The notes beneath the pieces were generated by a model. That model ran no database searches. It was not told the DNA's origin and was given only the letters and a program-made list of their open reading frames with translations. Below, in pieces: positions 7,070 through 13,421 of a DNA stretch of 13,421 nt; positions within the stretch are counted from its first letter, which is position 1; each line of letters begins with the position of its first letter. The stretch spans positions 1 through 13,421 of the forward strand of contig CAXSFM010000039.1 in assembly GCA_964236735.1 (NCBI GenBank). The letters are read 5' to 3'. A program made the translations under genes and the position numbers. Source of the DNA: JAIVJG01 sp964236735. Lineage in GTDB: Bacteria; Acidobacteriota; Blastocatellia; Pyrinomonadales; Pyrinomonadaceae.

Positions 7070-8563
7070 ATGTGGCTTGAACGCGCGCTCGTCGCGTGCC
7101 TTTTTTTGTTCGCCTTCTGCGCGCCGCATTCGATAGCGGCGACGCAAATCTCGTGGTTGCTGGCGATGGTGTTGTGGGTCGCGCGCTTTATGATGCCGCC
7201 GCGCCCGCGTCTCGCGCGCACGCTCGTTGATTACGCGCTGCTCGGTTTCTTTATTCTCACTTTTATCTCCGCGCTCTGCTCTTATGAGCCAATCGTCTCC
7301 ATCGGCAAGATGCGCGCGGCGAGCCTGTTCACCATCGTCTATGTCGTGGCGGAAAATATTTCCGACCGGCGCACGGCGCGCAAACTCGCGCTCGTGCTGG
7401 TCGCGTCGTGCATGTTGAATGTGCTTTACACGTTCGGCGTCTTCGCCATCGGGGACGGTTATAAAATCGAAGGACTCAGAGAAGAGAGCGCGCTGTATCA
7501 GGCGGGCGTTCGCTCCGGCGATACGATTCTCGAAGTTGACGGGCGGCGCGTCGAAGACATCAAGCTGCTGGCCGACCGCCTCGCTTCCGACGTTGATGGA
7601 ACGAAGGCGAAGGTGCGCGTCTATCGTCTTGAGTTTTACTATCCTTTTGAAGTTGAGCGCGGGCATTTGCTCGCGGGAGACACCGACGCGGCGAGGCTCG
7701 GCATCGAGAGTTGGACGCGCGGGCGCGACGTGCGGGCGCGCGGGTTTTACGGGCATTACGTCACCTATGCGGACGTGCTGCAACTCATCGCGTCGCTCGC
7801 GCTCGGTCTGTTCATCGCCGTCAGACGAAAGTGGAGTTGGCCGGGCGCGCTGCTCGGCGCGGCGGTGTTGTGCTTAATCGGCGCGCTTATCCTGACGGTA
7901 TCGCGCGCCGCGTCGCTCGGATTATTGTTGTCGGCTTTCGTCATTGTGCTGGCGGGCGCAAGCCGCCGGACGCTGCTCGTCGCGGCGGCGGTCGCTCTGC
8001 CGCTCGTCGTCGCGGGGCTGTTCGTCTTGCAGCAGAAGCGGCAGGTCGGCTTCATTGATCCGAAGGAAGGCTCGACGGCGTGGCGGTTGATGGTTTATCG
8101 CGAAGGCTTGAGTTTGCTCGTGCGGAAGCCGCGCCACTTACTCGTCGGTGTCGGCATGGATTCCATCAAGCGACGCTATCAAGAGTTTGACCTCTTCGAT
8201 CACGGACGGCAGAGCATCGGGCATCTGCACTCGACGCCCTTGCAACTGGCGGTCGAGCGCGGTCTGCCGACGCTCTTCGCATGGCTCGCGCTCATTTTTA
8301 TTTACGGGCGGATGCTCTGGCGTCTCGCGCGGCGCGGCGCGCTGGACGATTGGGTCGAGCGCGGCCTTGTGCTCGGCGCGCTCGGCGGCCTCGCCGGTTT
8401 CCTCGTGAGCGGCATGGTGCAATACAACCTCGGAGATTCCGAGGTGGCGGAGATTTTTTACTTCATCATGGGACTGACGCTCGTCATCGAGCGATGCGCG
8501 CGGCAGAAGAGCGTCGCCGCCGCGCCGGATGTCGAAGCCGCGCGCGTCAATGTGGACGCATAG
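7070..8563 (+). CDS. O-antigen ligase/polymerase family membrane protein with an inserted PDZ-like domain
   Basis: A 497-residue polytopic membrane protein read from ATG 7070 (MWLERALVACLFLFAF). Another in-frame ATG at 6980 would add 30 residues made largely from the heptamer inverted repeat, so it is rejected as the start. Hydrophobic helices fill the N-terminus. After about residue 128 comes a soluble insert with PDZ-like character: YKIEGLREESALYQAGVRSG, then DTILEVDGRRV and a closing strand KVRVYRLEF, roughly 131-205. The O-antigen ligase core resumes with GFYGHYVTYADVLQLIASLA (225 on), VSRAASLGLLLSAFVIVL, and a periplasmic-loop motif HLHSTPLQLAVERGLPTLFA (385-404) with the histidine expected in WaaL/Wzy proteins. 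It would either polymerise the repeat unit or attach glycan to an acceptor on the periplasmic face; these two cannot be told apart by sequence. It follows the initiating transferase by 114 bases. Confidence 0.9.
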   Translation: MWLERALVACLFLFAFCAPHSIAATQISWLLAMVLWVARFMMPPRPRLARTLVDYALLGFFILTFISALCSYEPIVSIGKMRAASLFTIVYVVAENISDRRTARKLALVLVASCMLNVLYTFGVFAIGDGYKIEGLREESALYQAGVRSGDTILEVDGRRVEDIKLLADRLASDVDGTKAKVRVYRLEFYYPFEVERGHLLAGDTDAARLGIESWTRGRDVRARGFYGHYVTYADVLQLIASLALGLFIAVRRKWSWPGALLGAAVLCLIGALILTVSRAASLGLLLSAFVIVLAGASRRTLLVAAAVALPLVVAGLFVLQQKRQVGFIDPKEGSTAWRLMVYREGLSLLVRKPRHLLVGVGMDSIKRRYQEFDLFDHGRQSIGHLHSTPLQLAVERGLPTLFAWLALIFIYGRMLWRLARRGALDDWVERGLVLGALGGLAGFLVSGMVQYNLGDSEVAEIFYFIMGLTLVIERCARQKSVAAAPDVEAARVNVDA

Positions 8564-8673
8564 ATGTTGGCTCGTGTAAAATCGCTCCGCTTTGGTTGAA
8601 AGTTTTCCGGTTTTAGTCCTGCCAAACCCTCTTTCAAATTAAAACCTCGTCACGGCTTTCAATCGTGATTTGC

Positions 8674-11600
8674 ATGATCAAGCATTCACAGACAGCGCAC
8701 GGCGGCGCGCACAAAGAGCGACACGAAGCGGCGGGCGGCGGCGATCAAACGCACGCCGGCCAACTCGAAGCCGCGCGCCTGTTGCTCGACGAGGGGCGTT
8801 CGAGCGAGGCCGTCTCAGTGTTGAATGCGCTCGTGAAAAATGCGCGCGGCGTTGGTGATGCGTCGCTGCCAGCGCTCGCTCGTGTCGCGCTCTCAGAAGC
8901 GCAGATGATGGAGGGACGTTTCGGCGACGCGCTCGCTTCCGTCGCGATGTATGAATCAACGGACGCGCGTCGCGCGCTCGAGACGGAGACGGACATCCGC
9001 GTGCGCGTGCAGTTGGGACTCTCGTTCAACTACACGGGCGATTATCCGAAGGCCATCGCGCTCTTGAACGCCGCGCTCAGGGACACGCCGGAGACGGGGG
9101 CGGACGAGCAGCGCGGGACGATTTACGCCGCGCTGGTGCGCGTCTATCGAAGCATCAACGAGTATCCGATCTCGCGCGACTACGCGGGGCGCGCGCTCGA
9201 ACATTTTCGTCACACGGGCGACTGGCGCGGGATGGCGGGAGCTTACGTCGGACTCGCGCTCGCGGATTTGTTGCAGGGCAGCTACGAAACGTCGCTCGCG
9301 CATTCGGAGCAGGCGGCCACTCTCGTCGGCGACCGCACCGCGCCGTTTCTGCTCGGACAGATTTACGCCAACATGGCCGGAGCGTGCTGGTTTCTCAGGC
9401 GACCGCACGAAGGCATCCGCCACCTTGAGCGCGCGATAAATTATTACGAGCGCACCGAGCACAAGAGCAATGCCGCGCTCGGCTACAACAATCTCGGCAT
9501 CAATCTGACGCTCATCGGCAAGTGGGAACGCGCGCACGAAGCCTTGAAGCGCGCGCTCGAACTCGCGTTTGAAGTGGACGAGCGCGGCGCGCAAGTGCCG
9601 ATGATTCTCGACTCGCTCGGCGATCTGCGCGTGCTGCGCGGCGAGTTGGAGGAGGCGCAAAGTCTGCTTGAGCGCGCCGTCAAACTCGCGACGGAGAACG
9701 GCAACAAGTGGTACGCATCGCAGGCTCTACGCACGCTCGGACGCTGTCATCTCGCGATGGGCGGCGTTGACGCTGACCGGCGCGTGCTTGAAGAGGCTGA
9801 AGAATCGCTCGCGCTGGCCGAGCGCATCGGCGACCGTCAGGCCATCTGTGAATCCAACTTGCTGCTCGCGGAAGCGCACTTGCGTCAGGGTGCGTTGATG
9901 AAGTGCGACGCGCTGTTAAAGAAAGTGTCGGAGTTGACCGAAGACACGGTCGGCGATCTTGCGATGACGGGCGAGGCGCAGCGCGTCGCGGGGCTGCTCG
10001 CGCTCCGGCAAGAGAACGCGACGGCGGCGGCGCATCACTTCGGGCGCAGCGTCTCGATCTTTGAAATACTCGGCGACCGTTACCACAGTGCGCGCGCGCA
10101 TTTTGAACTCGGACGTGCTTACGCCACCGCGCAACCGGAGCGCGCCGCCGAATCGTTCAATACCGCCATTCTCATCTTTCGCGAACTCGGCGCACGACTC
10201 GATCTCGAACGCGCCGAAGCCGCGCTGTCCGCGCTCGGTTACGAGTCGCCGCTCGCGTCCGTCGAAGCGGCGACGACGACGAGTCCGCAGCTTTCCATCA
10301 ACCGTCTCGTCGAGGCCGTCACTTCGCGCGAGTTGCTCTTGCGTGAACTCGCCGCGCTCGTGCGACAGGAAGTCGGCGCGGGGCGCGTCCTCGTGTTGGA
10401 GCCGTGCGAAGAAGATGCGCGCAATGGTGGCGGCAGCGTCAAGAGCAAGATCGCAGGCTCGCAAGGCTACGCGACGGCAGATAGCGAGAGCCTGTTGGCG
10501 GTTTGGAACAATGCGGCGTCGGATGAAGAAAGAGAGAGGATCGCGTCGAAGCACAACGCCGCGCTCGTCCATTTGCGTGTGGCGCCCGCCGCGCCCGCGA
10601 CGCTGCTTGTCTCGCCGCGCGGGGCGGTTGAGGCCACGTCAAGCGGCGAGCTGTTCGGCACGCTCATGCGTCTGGCGGAAATCGGCCTCGACCTCTGCGC
10701 CTTCCGCGCTCGCGCTCGCAAGGGACATGACGGCCAGCCGCAGACCGCGCAGGCCGGGCAAACCATCATGCCCGGCTTCATCCACGCCAGCCTCGCCATG
10801 TCCGCGCTCGTCGAAGAGATTCAAAAGATACGGTCGTCGGACGTGACCGTCCTTGTCACGGGCGACTCCGGCACGGGCAAAGAACTCGTCGCACGCGCTG
10901 TGCATACCGTCTCGACGCGCCGCGCCAAAGTCTTCGTCCCCTTCAACTGTACCGCTGTGCCGAAAGAACTCTCCGAAGGCTATCTCTTCGGCTATCGTCG
11001 CGGAGCCTTCACCGGCGCGACGCAGGACTCTCCCGGCGTGATTCGCACCGCTGCCGGCGGCACGCTCTTTTTAGACGAGATCGGCGATTTGCCGCTCGAC
11101 GTGCAGCCGAAGATTTTAAGATTTTTGCAGGAAGGCGAGATTCAACCGCTCGGCGAGCAAAGACCCGTCAAGGTTGACGTGCGAATCATCGCGGCGACCA
11201 ACAGCGACTTGGAGCGAATGGTCGAGGACGGCAGGTTTCGTGAAGACTTGTACTATCGCCTCAACGTGATTCGCTTGAGAGTGCCGCCGTTGAGAGAGAG
11301 GCGCAGCGAGATTCCGACCATCGTCAGCTATTACGTCAATCACTACGCCGAACGATTCAAGAAGCAGGATATAAAAATCACGCCGGAGACGATTGATCTG
11401 CTGATGGTGTGCGACTGGCCGGGCAACGTGCGCCAGCTTTGCAACGAGCTGCAACGCGCCGTCGCACGCGCCGAAGACGGAGCCACCATCACGCCCGACC
11501 AACTCTCGCCCGAACTCCAACGCGCCGCGCCGCCACTACCGCCGCAAGCTGCGTCAGCTTCATCCAACGCCGACACATCGAACCGTGTCGCCGCCGCCGC

Positions 11601-11781
11601 TGCTGACATCCCGCATGATGTCTCGCTCGCCGTCGCCGTCGAAGACCTTGAGCGCAACATGATCGCCGCCGCCCTCGGCCAGCACAAAGGCAACGTCACG
11701 CGCGCCGCACGCGAACTCGGCCTCACACGTCGCGGCCTCCAACTCAAACTCGCGCGCTACCAGATCGCCGCGAACGCCTGA
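8674..11781 (+). CDS. TPR-containing sigma-54-dependent transcriptional activator (AAA+ and Fis-type HTH)
   Basis: This 1035-residue regulator starts at ATG 8674 (an in-frame GTG at 8665 is possible). Residues ~25-525 are tetratricopeptide-like helical repeats, e.g. ALGYNNLGINLTLIGKWERA and RYHSARAHFELGRAYATAQP. Residues ~545-685 form a divergent linker that may be a degenerate GAF domain. The AAA+ domain has Walker A GDSGTGKE at 730-737, the sigma-54-contact loop GAFTGA at 777-782, Walker B FLDEIGD with Asp801-Glu802, and the arginine-finger stretch FREDLYYRLNVIRLRVPPLR. WPGNVRQL precedes a C-terminal Fis-like helix-turn-helix (GNVTRAARELGLTRRGLQLK). Intact GAFTGA means it should open sigma-54 promoters. 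No receiver domain is present, so signals are probably read by the TPRs through protein or ligand binding. It lies 110 bases after the O-antigen ligase on the same strand and may control that cluster, although I see no convincing -24/-12 site in the gaps. Confidence 0.94.
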   Translation: MIKHSQTAHGGAHKERHEAAGGGDQTHAGQLEAARLLLDEGRSSEAVSVLNALVKNARGVGDASLPALARVALSEAQMMEGRFGDALASVAMYESTDARRALETETDIRVRVQLGLSFNYTGDYPKAIALLNAALRDTPETGADEQRGTIYAALVRVYRSINEYPISRDYAGRALEHFRHTGDWRGMAGAYVGLALADLLQGSYETSLAHSEQAATLVGDRTAPFLLGQIYANMAGACWFLRRPHEGIRHLERAINYYERTEHKSNAALGYNNLGINLTLIGKWERAHEALKRALELAFEVDERGAQVPMILDSLGDLRVLRGELEEAQSLLERAVKLATENGNKWYASQALRTLGRCHLAMGGVDADRRVLEEAEESLALAERIGDRQAICESNLLLAEAHLRQGALMKCDALLKKVSELTEDTVGDLAMTGEAQRVAGLLALRQENATAAAHHFGRSVSIFEILGDRYHSARAHFELGRAYATAQPERAAESFNTAILIFRELGARLDLERAEAALSALGYESPLASVEAATTTSPQLSINRLVEAVTSRELLLRELAALVRQEVGAGRVLVLEPCEEDARNGGGSVKSKIAGSQGYATADSESLLAVWNNAASDEERERIASKHNAALVHLRVAPAAPATLLVSPRGAVEATSSGELFGTLMRLAEIGLDLCAFRARARKGHDGQPQTAQAGQTIMPGFIHASLAMSALVEEIQKIRSSDVTVLVTGDSGTGKELVARAVHTVSTRRAKVFVPFNCTAVPKELSEGYLFGYRRGAFTGATQDSPGVIRTAAGGTLFLDEIGDLPLDVQPKILRFLQEGEIQPLGEQRPVKVDVRIIAATNSDLERMVEDGRFREDLYYRLNVIRLRVPPLRERRSEIPTIVSYYVNHYAERFKKQDIKITPETIDLLMVCDWPGNVRQLCNELQRAVARAEDGATITPDQLSPELQRAAPPLPPQAASASSNADTSNRVAAAAADIPHDVSLAVAVEDLERNMIAAALGQHKGNVTRAARELGLTRRGLQLKLARYQIAANA

Positions 11782-11798
11782 CGCAGCATCCGACCCGC

Positions 11799-12119
11799 TC
11801 AACAGGTGCGGAGAATCGCGTTTTCACCTGCTCCACAGGCATTTTCACCGTTGCGACACGCACTTTCATGCTTGCGAACCGCGTTTTCACTTTTACGAAG
11901 TGGATTCTCATGCTTGCGAAGCGCACTTTCACCTCTACGAAGCGCATTTTCGCCGCTGCTAATCGTGTTTTCACGTCTGAGTTGCTCGTTTTCACGCTTG
12001 CGAAAGCGATTCTCGCGGTTGCGAAGGGCATTTCCGCGCGTGCGAAGCCGGTTCGCGCGTTGGAGTCGGACGTTTTCACGTCGGAGAAGTGGATTCTCAC
12101 GCGAAAGTGGCGGGTTCAT
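11799..12119 (-). CDS. Possible 106-residue heptapeptide-repeat protein (ENxLRxx repeats)
   Basis: The minus-strand frame from ATG at 12119 to TGA at 11799 encodes about 15 seven-residue repeats of the type E-N-(A/P)-L-R-(R/K)-x, for example GENALRRGESALRKH and RENRFRKRENEQLRR. Glu-Asn is kept at exact 7-residue spacing, with changes mainly AAC/AAT, GAA/GAG and CGT/CGC. GGGAG lies 8 bases before the ATG, a better ribosome-binding site than most genes here have. The product would be very basic, soluble and low complexity; only one hydrophobic stripe is present per heptad, so a classic coiled coil is doubtful. It converges on the sigma-54 regulator with 17 bases between the two stops. Against it: the plus strand is open too, no promoter is evident in the 70 bases before the terminator, and I cannot name a family. 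It may be only a repeat tract. Confidence 0.35.
   Translation of the reverse strand: MNPPLSRENPLLRRENVRLQRANRLRTRGNALRNRENRFRKRENEQLRRENTISSGENALRRGESALRKHENPLRKSENAVRKHESACRNGENACGAGENAILRTC
11818..12111. repeat. Degenerate 21-bp tandem repeat array, 14 units without indels
   Basis: Fourteen adjacent units of exactly 21 bases run from 11818 to 12111, followed by a partial unit to about 12123. The plus-strand core is a TTTTCAC-like box, then six to seven variable bases, then GCGAA. Units differ by substitutions, yet the 21-base phase never slips, giving heptapeptide frames on both strands: F-S-x-L-R-x-x on plus, E-N-x-L-R-x-x and a V-K-x-R-F-A-x type on minus. This is the core of the 588-base stretch 11782-12369. 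Outside the array the stretch holds only a terminator and an AT-rich spacer (12218-12369) in which I see nothing. Confidence 0.9.
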
Positions 12120-12127
12120 GCGCCTAT

Positions 12128-12132
12128 CTCCC
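12128..12132 (-). promoter_or_regulatory. Candidate ribosome-binding site for the heptapeptide-repeat frame
   Basis: On the minus strand GGGAG lies 8 bases before the ATG at 12119. It favours this start over the in-frame GTG at 12137 and is one of the few clear Shine-Dalgarno-like motifs in the window. Chance occurrence is possible. Confidence 0.4.
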
Positions 12133-12192
12133 GGCACTTCTAAAACAAGAGAGCAAAAGACGCGGCCACCGCCTCGCCTCCGGCATAGAAGA

Positions 12193-12217
12193 AAAGCCCC
12201 GCCAGATGCGGGGCTTT
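12193..12217. terminator. Bidirectional intrinsic terminator
   Basis: AAAGCCCCGC (12193-12202) pairs perfectly with GCGGGGCTTT (12208-12217) around a CAGAT loop, a 10-bp stem. On the plus strand it runs into TTTCTCTT; on the minus strand into TTTTCTTCT. It could therefore end transcripts from the sigma-54 regulator on plus and from the AT-rich gene on minus (stop 153 bases away). It also marks the approximate border where base composition changes. Confidence 0.85.
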
Positions 12218-12369
12218 CTCTTAAACATCTTTATTAGATTCAGCGAACCTCCGCCGGATTCTGTGCCAATAAAACTTGCTGTCTCATTTAATGAATTCAG
12301 AATTCGATTATTGATCCGACGTTCTGAGACGAAACTTGAGCATAAGGATGTGAGTAACGAAAGGGCTGT

Positions 12370-13421
12370 CTAATTTTTCTTATAAATGATCGTACATTTC
12401 TTAGAATGTTCCTCGCCGTTCGCAGTAATGGCTATTAAAGTTGCTAGCAGTTTGTCAGGCTCATCAAATCCTACATCGGCAATGTCGAATTGAAGCCAAC
12501 CTTGGCGAGGTTCTTTAGGCCCAAGAGTGATGAAAGATCCCCGGGTTGCATTGATATTCATAATCGGTTGCCCTTGTATCACTACTGCTGCAGTGTCCCA
12601 ATCAAGTAACTCGCCTTGACGTATCTCTCCTTCTTTCGCATATGTTACATGATCCGTATCAAGTATCTTTGTCACTAGCTTAAAATTCTGAATCATTAAG
12701 TGCACGGGACGAGGGTTTATGAAGCTAATGTTAATGCTTATCCGCAATCCTCTATCACCGAGTCTTCCCCCCGGATAGAATCCTTCGAATGAGGCAGAAA
12801 GAATGCTTAAGTCAAGCTTCTGATATAATTCGCGCAGCCGTTGACTTGAAAGACTAAGGCCAATAACTTCCAAATTTTTGGGATATACTCCTATCTCATC
12901 AGAGCCACCCTTAACCGTGATCTTCAAGCTACTGAACCGAAACTCATCACCATCATCTGATGAGTTGAGAATGTCGGCTATTTCATCTCTATCAAACCAT
13001 TGACGCAAGATGAAATGCTTGCTTTCTGCATGTTCACAATATCTAGCAGGATTCTCTATGATCTTGTTACGCTTGCTTAGTAACCGGGCGTTGAAAAAGA
13101 TGTCACCTTTTACTGAATCTTCATCAATAGCAACTGTATAAACAGACGTGTTTAATATGATGAACTTGAAATCAACGTATAGCTCTTTTAGCAAATCGTG
13201 TCCAATTATGTCGCACTCTATCACCTTCACGCGCTGATCAATGAACTTCTTATCTTGATCAGCCACTTCATATAACCATCTATATTGAGTCTTGTATATT
13301 TCTAATTCCTTGTCCTGAAATTCGGGCCTCCTATTATCTGATGACTGTAATGGTGTGGATTTACTTAACTTGAATTCAACTTGTAAGTGCAACGAGTGGT
13401 AGTTTGAAGAATACCTCGTTC
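12370..13421 (-). CDS. Hypothetical protein, AT-rich, probably 5'-truncated by the window edge
   Basis: The frame is open from the window's right edge to a TAG at 12370, about 349 codons. A TTG at 13392 gives 340 residues, but no ATG lies near it and codons continue upstream without a stop, so the true start is probably outside. I do not recognise a family. The first 50 residues are polar and helical (KELEIYKTQYRWLYEVADQD). The rest is rich in beta strands and looks like two related halves: VDFKFIILNTSVYTVAIDED around 75-94, and LRISINISFINPRPVHLMIQ around 216-235, each with an F-I-N-x-x-x-V-pattern. This suggests two beta-sandwich domains, which is inference. It ends with GWLQFDIAD and ITANGEEHSKKCTIIYKK. 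No signal peptide or membrane span is visible. Codon use and composition are clearly AT-richer than the other genes, consistent with horizontal acquisition. Confidence 0.8.
   Translation of the reverse strand, partial: TRYSSNYHSLHLQVEFKLSKSTPLQSSDNRRPEFQDKELEIYKTQYRWLYEVADQDKKFIDQRVKVIECDIIGHDLLKELYVDFKFIILNTSVYTVAIDEDSVKGDIFFNARLLSKRNKIIENPARYCEHAESKHFILRQWFDRDEIADILNSSDDGDEFRFSSLKITVKGGSDEIGVYPKNLEVIGLSLSSQRLRELYQKLDLSILSASFEGFYPGGRLGDRGLRISINISFINPRPVHLMIQNFKLVTKILDTDHVTYAKEGEIRQGELLDWDTAAVVIQGQPIMNINATRGSFITLGPKEPRQGWLQFDIADVGFDEPDKLLATLIAITANGEEHSKKCTIIYKKN

Noticed and set aside
7655..7666. Twelve bases identical to the left REP-like arm (4096-4107), inside the ligase gene
   Set aside because: It is in coding sequence, lacks the paired hairpin and inverted partner, and short matches are likely in such GC-rich DNA.
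8596..8637. TTGAAAG / CTTTCAA inverted repeat before the sigma-54 regulator
   Set aside because: A 7-bp stem with a 28-base loop and no clear promoter around it; could be an operator but there is no supporting evidence.
11818..12123. CRISPR array
   Set aside because: Units are only 21 bases, contiguous and degenerate throughout, with no constant repeat alternating with unique spacers and no cas genes.

Overview
The window looks like part of a surface-polysaccharide (exopolysaccharide or O-antigen) gene cluster from a GC-rich Gram-negative-type bacterium. Protein style, including a TPR-sigma54 regulator, an O-antigen ligase with an inserted PDZ-like domain, and weak or absent Shine-Dalgarno motifs, suggests an Acidobacteriota lineage such as Blastocatellia/Pyrinomonadaceae. 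This assignment is inference; there is no marker gene in the window.

Positions 8-8563 hold seven genes, all on the + strand. They are an alpha/alpha-toroid protein of unknown function; a hexapeptide-repeat N-acyltransferase, a Gfo/Idh/MocA sugar-nucleotide dehydrogenase and a DegT/DnrJ/EryC1/StrS PLP aminotransferase; a DUF354 protein with a GT-B-like nucleotide-sugar motif; a polyprenyl-phosphate sugar phosphotransferase that would start the lipid-linked repeat unit; and an O-antigen ligase/polymerase. The dehydrogenase, aminotransferase and acyltransferase match the oxidise-transaminate-acetylate route (WlbA/WlbC/WlbB, or WbpB/WbpE/WbpD) to a 2,3-diacetamido sugar nucleotide. The UDP-GlcNAc 6-dehydrogenase and a recognisable 2-epimerase of that route are not in the window. 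A ninth-kilobase regulator follows (8674-11781): TPR repeats, a weak GAF-like linker, a sigma-54 AAA+ domain with an intact GAFTGA loop, and a Fis-type HTH. It is a plausible controller of the cluster.

Two intergenic gaps carry structured repeats. Before the DUF354 gene is a REP/BIME-like pair of hairpins (4092-4222). Before the O-antigen ligase is a 32-bp inverted repeat built of GATGAAT heptamers (6957-7066). Each has drawn an artefactual upstream extension of the following reading frame, so I chose later starts.

Between 11782 and 12369 is a 588-bp stretch without a recognisable gene. Its core is 14 consecutive degenerate 21-bp units with no indel. They encode a heptapeptide (E-N-x-L-R-x-x) on the minus strand in a 106-codon frame with an ATG and a good ribosome-binding site, and a different heptapeptide on the plus strand. 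A strong bidirectional terminator follows at 12193-12217. Beyond it the base composition falls sharply, and an unrecognised AT-richer gene runs on the minus strand off the window edge (12370-13421); it looks like recently acquired DNA.
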